Shown here piece by piece: positions 5,021-6,241 of a stretch of DNA of 6,241 nt. The translations under genes were made by a program, and so were the position numbers. This DNA is from an uncultured Eubacteriales bacterium (GTDB taxonomy: Bacteria; Bacillota; Clostridia; Oscillospirales; Oscillospiraceae). The DNA lies in NCBI GenBank assembly GCA_905205195.1, contig CAJLCS010000097.1, forward strand, positions 1 to 6,241. The letters run 5' to 3'. Under the pieces are notes generated by a model. The model made no database searches. It was not told the DNA's origin and saw only the letters and a list, made by a program, of their open reading frames with translations. Positions within the stretch are counted from its first letter, which is position 1; each line of letters opens with the position of its first letter.

Positions 5021-6241
5021 TTATTGAATCTGGAAGTTCACGGTTCCGGCGGCCATCCCGTTAAAGTAAATGTCGATGGTGTATTGGCCCGGCTCCGTGG
5101 GCAACTCCGGAATGTCCAGCGAGCAGTAGCGCTGATACCACATCTGCGTCCAGGTGCGGCTCTGGCTGCTGACCATCACCGGCACACCGGCGGAATTCCG
5201 GATCACGAAGAAGGTGACGACGGTGTCGTCGGAGGTGTCGTAGCTGCCATTTACATAAACCAGGAACGACGCCTTTTCTCCGGCGGCGAAGGCGGTGGTG
5301 TAGTCGTCCTCCGACAGGGTGTAGCGATCCCAGTCCGTTTCCTCCGGTGTGCGGCACATCCGGAAGTCGAACAGGTCCGCCGTGACCCAGTAGCCCTCGA
5401 AGGGCTGGGCGGCCGGGGCGTCGTATTCATAGACGCCGCCGAAAACGGTGGAGCCGTCGGCAGCCGTGATGGTGAACACATAGTGGGCGCCGGGAATCAG
5501 AGTGTCCAGCTCCAGATTGCTGTCGGAGCAGCTGAGGGTATTCAAGGGGGCGCTGCCGTCGGCGGTGACGGTGACATTCCAGCCGCCGGTCGGGGCGCTG
5601 CCGGAATAGCCCCATTGCAGATAGAACCGGGGCGGGTTGGAGGTGTCCGGCAGGAAGCTGTCCAGCTGAGCCGGATTGGCAGACAACGGCAGCTGCACGC
5701 CCTGGGTCATGCCGGAAGCCAGAATTTCAAAGGTGTGGGCGCTGTCCAGCGACTCCAGCGTCACGGTCAGCGGCGAAACGGACAGGGGATAGTTGGCGGT
5801 CAGGGTGCCGTCGGCATCGTATTCGTTGACGGTCCAGCTGATGTCGCCGGCGTCGGCCGGGGTATCCCAGGCCAGCGTCACGTCGTTGCCGTTCAGCGCG
5901 GTGAACCGGGCATTTTCGGCGGTGAGGAGCTTGCTGGCGGTGTAGGTGATTTCCTCGGTGCCGGTGAGGTACATGCCGTCGGTGGGCACCAGCCGGAAGG
6001 TGTAGGTCTTGCCGACGGTCAGATCCGGCAGCGTGACACTGTGGCCGGTGAAGGTGGTGGTTTTGGCTTCCTCGCCTTCCGCCTGATAGGACAGGGTCCA
6101 TTGGTCCGGGCTGGGGCCGTCGGCGGTGAAGCTGAGGATCACGCAGCCGTCGGAGGCGCCGGTGACCGCCGTGAAGCTGACGATTTCCGTCTTTTTGGCG
6201 GTGGTGTAGCTGGCAGAGATGTTACCGGCCAGCTTATGGAA
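5021..6241 (-). CDS. Fibronectin type III repeat protein, C-terminal part (start outside window)
   Basis: The frame is open to the window edge, so only the last 406 residues are visible and the true start lies beyond 6241; the GTG at 6140-6142 is internal and not a start. Three successive beta-sandwich repeats resembling fibronectin type III domains are seen at about visible residues 15-105, 106-192 and 193-276. Each has a conserved Trp in the first half and a closing L-x-x-G/A-x-x-Y/H-x-F pattern (for example LTVGKTYTFRLVPTDG and LIPGAHYVFTITAADG). The repeats are diverged from each other. A final domain (about 280-406) is rich in aromatic and beta-forming residues, and ends with a strand-turn-strand (GQYTIDIYFNGMAAGTVNFQIQ region) like an Ig-like or carbohydrate-binding fold. 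There is no LPxTG sorting motif or C-terminal anchor, so any signal peptide or anchor must be N-terminal. It is probably a secreted or surface protein; its role is unknown. Confidence 0.85.
   Translation of the reverse strand, partial: FHKLAGNISASYTTAKKTEIVSFTAVTGASDGCVILSFTADGPSPDQWTLSYQAEGEEAKTTTFTGHSVTLPDLTVGKTYTFRLVPTDGMYLTGTEEITYTASKLLTAENARFTALNGNDVTLAWDTPADAGDISWTVNEYDADGTLTANYPLSVSPLTVTLESLDSAHTFEILASGMTQGVQLPLSANPAQLDSFLPDTSNPPRFYLQWGYSGSAPTGGWNVTVTADGSAPLNTLSCSDSNLELDTLIPGAHYVFTITAADGSTVFGGVYEYDAPAAQPFEGYWVTADLFDFRMCRTPEETDWDRYTLSEDDYTTAFAAGEKASFLVYVNGSYDTSDDTVVTFFVIRNSAGVPVMVSSQSRTWTQMWYQRYCSLDIPELPTEPGQYTIDIYFNGMAAGTVNFQIQ

Noticed and set aside
6140..6142. GTG as the start of the fibronectin-repeat gene
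   Set aside because: The frame stays open upstream to the window edge and encodes the first strands of the same fibronectin-like repeat, so this codon is an internal Val.

Overview
The window looks like a chromosomal piece of a GC-rich anaerobic Firmicute, probably a clostridial gut bacterium of the Oscillospiraceae/Ruminococcaceae kind. This is inferred from an oxygen-sensitive glycyl radical enzyme (GRE) with its activase, a Firmicute-style cupin/AraC regulator, strong AGGAGG-type ribosome binding sites and a fibronectin-type-III surface protein. No RNA gene, insertion sequence, CRISPR array or origin was recognised.

Layout. Positions 1-84 hold a short non-coding stretch with a GNRA-capped hairpin and a 9-base direct repeat, possibly the end of the regulator's transcript. 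An AraC-family regulator lies on the minus strand (85-870). A 114-bp divergent control region (871-984) carries a near-consensus promoter for the regulator and a -10 without a good -35 for the rightward genes. Next come a GRE (985-2955) and its radical-SAM activating enzyme (2952-3716), which overlap by 4 bases. After an 87-bp gap with a good extended -10 promoter comes a multi-pass membrane protein of unknown function (3804-4961). A 16-bp perfect hairpin (4971-5009) ends transcription from both sides. The right end is the C-terminal 406 residues of a large fibronectin-type-III repeat protein on the minus strand, cut by the window edge.

How the genes fit together. The regulator, GRE and activase form a compact catabolic module. 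The regulator probably senses a small molecule and switches on the GRE operon. The activase installs a radical on Gly632 of the GRE, which then passes it to Cys326 to act on an unidentified substrate. The GRE has the Cys-x-Glu arrangement of the dehydratase/lyase/decarboxylase branch rather than the Cys-Cys pair of true pyruvate formate-lyase. It is unusually short (656 residues) and has Trp between the Cys and Glu. Its substrate cannot be named from sequence alone, and this is the most interesting item in the window. The membrane protein and the surface protein have no evident link to the module.
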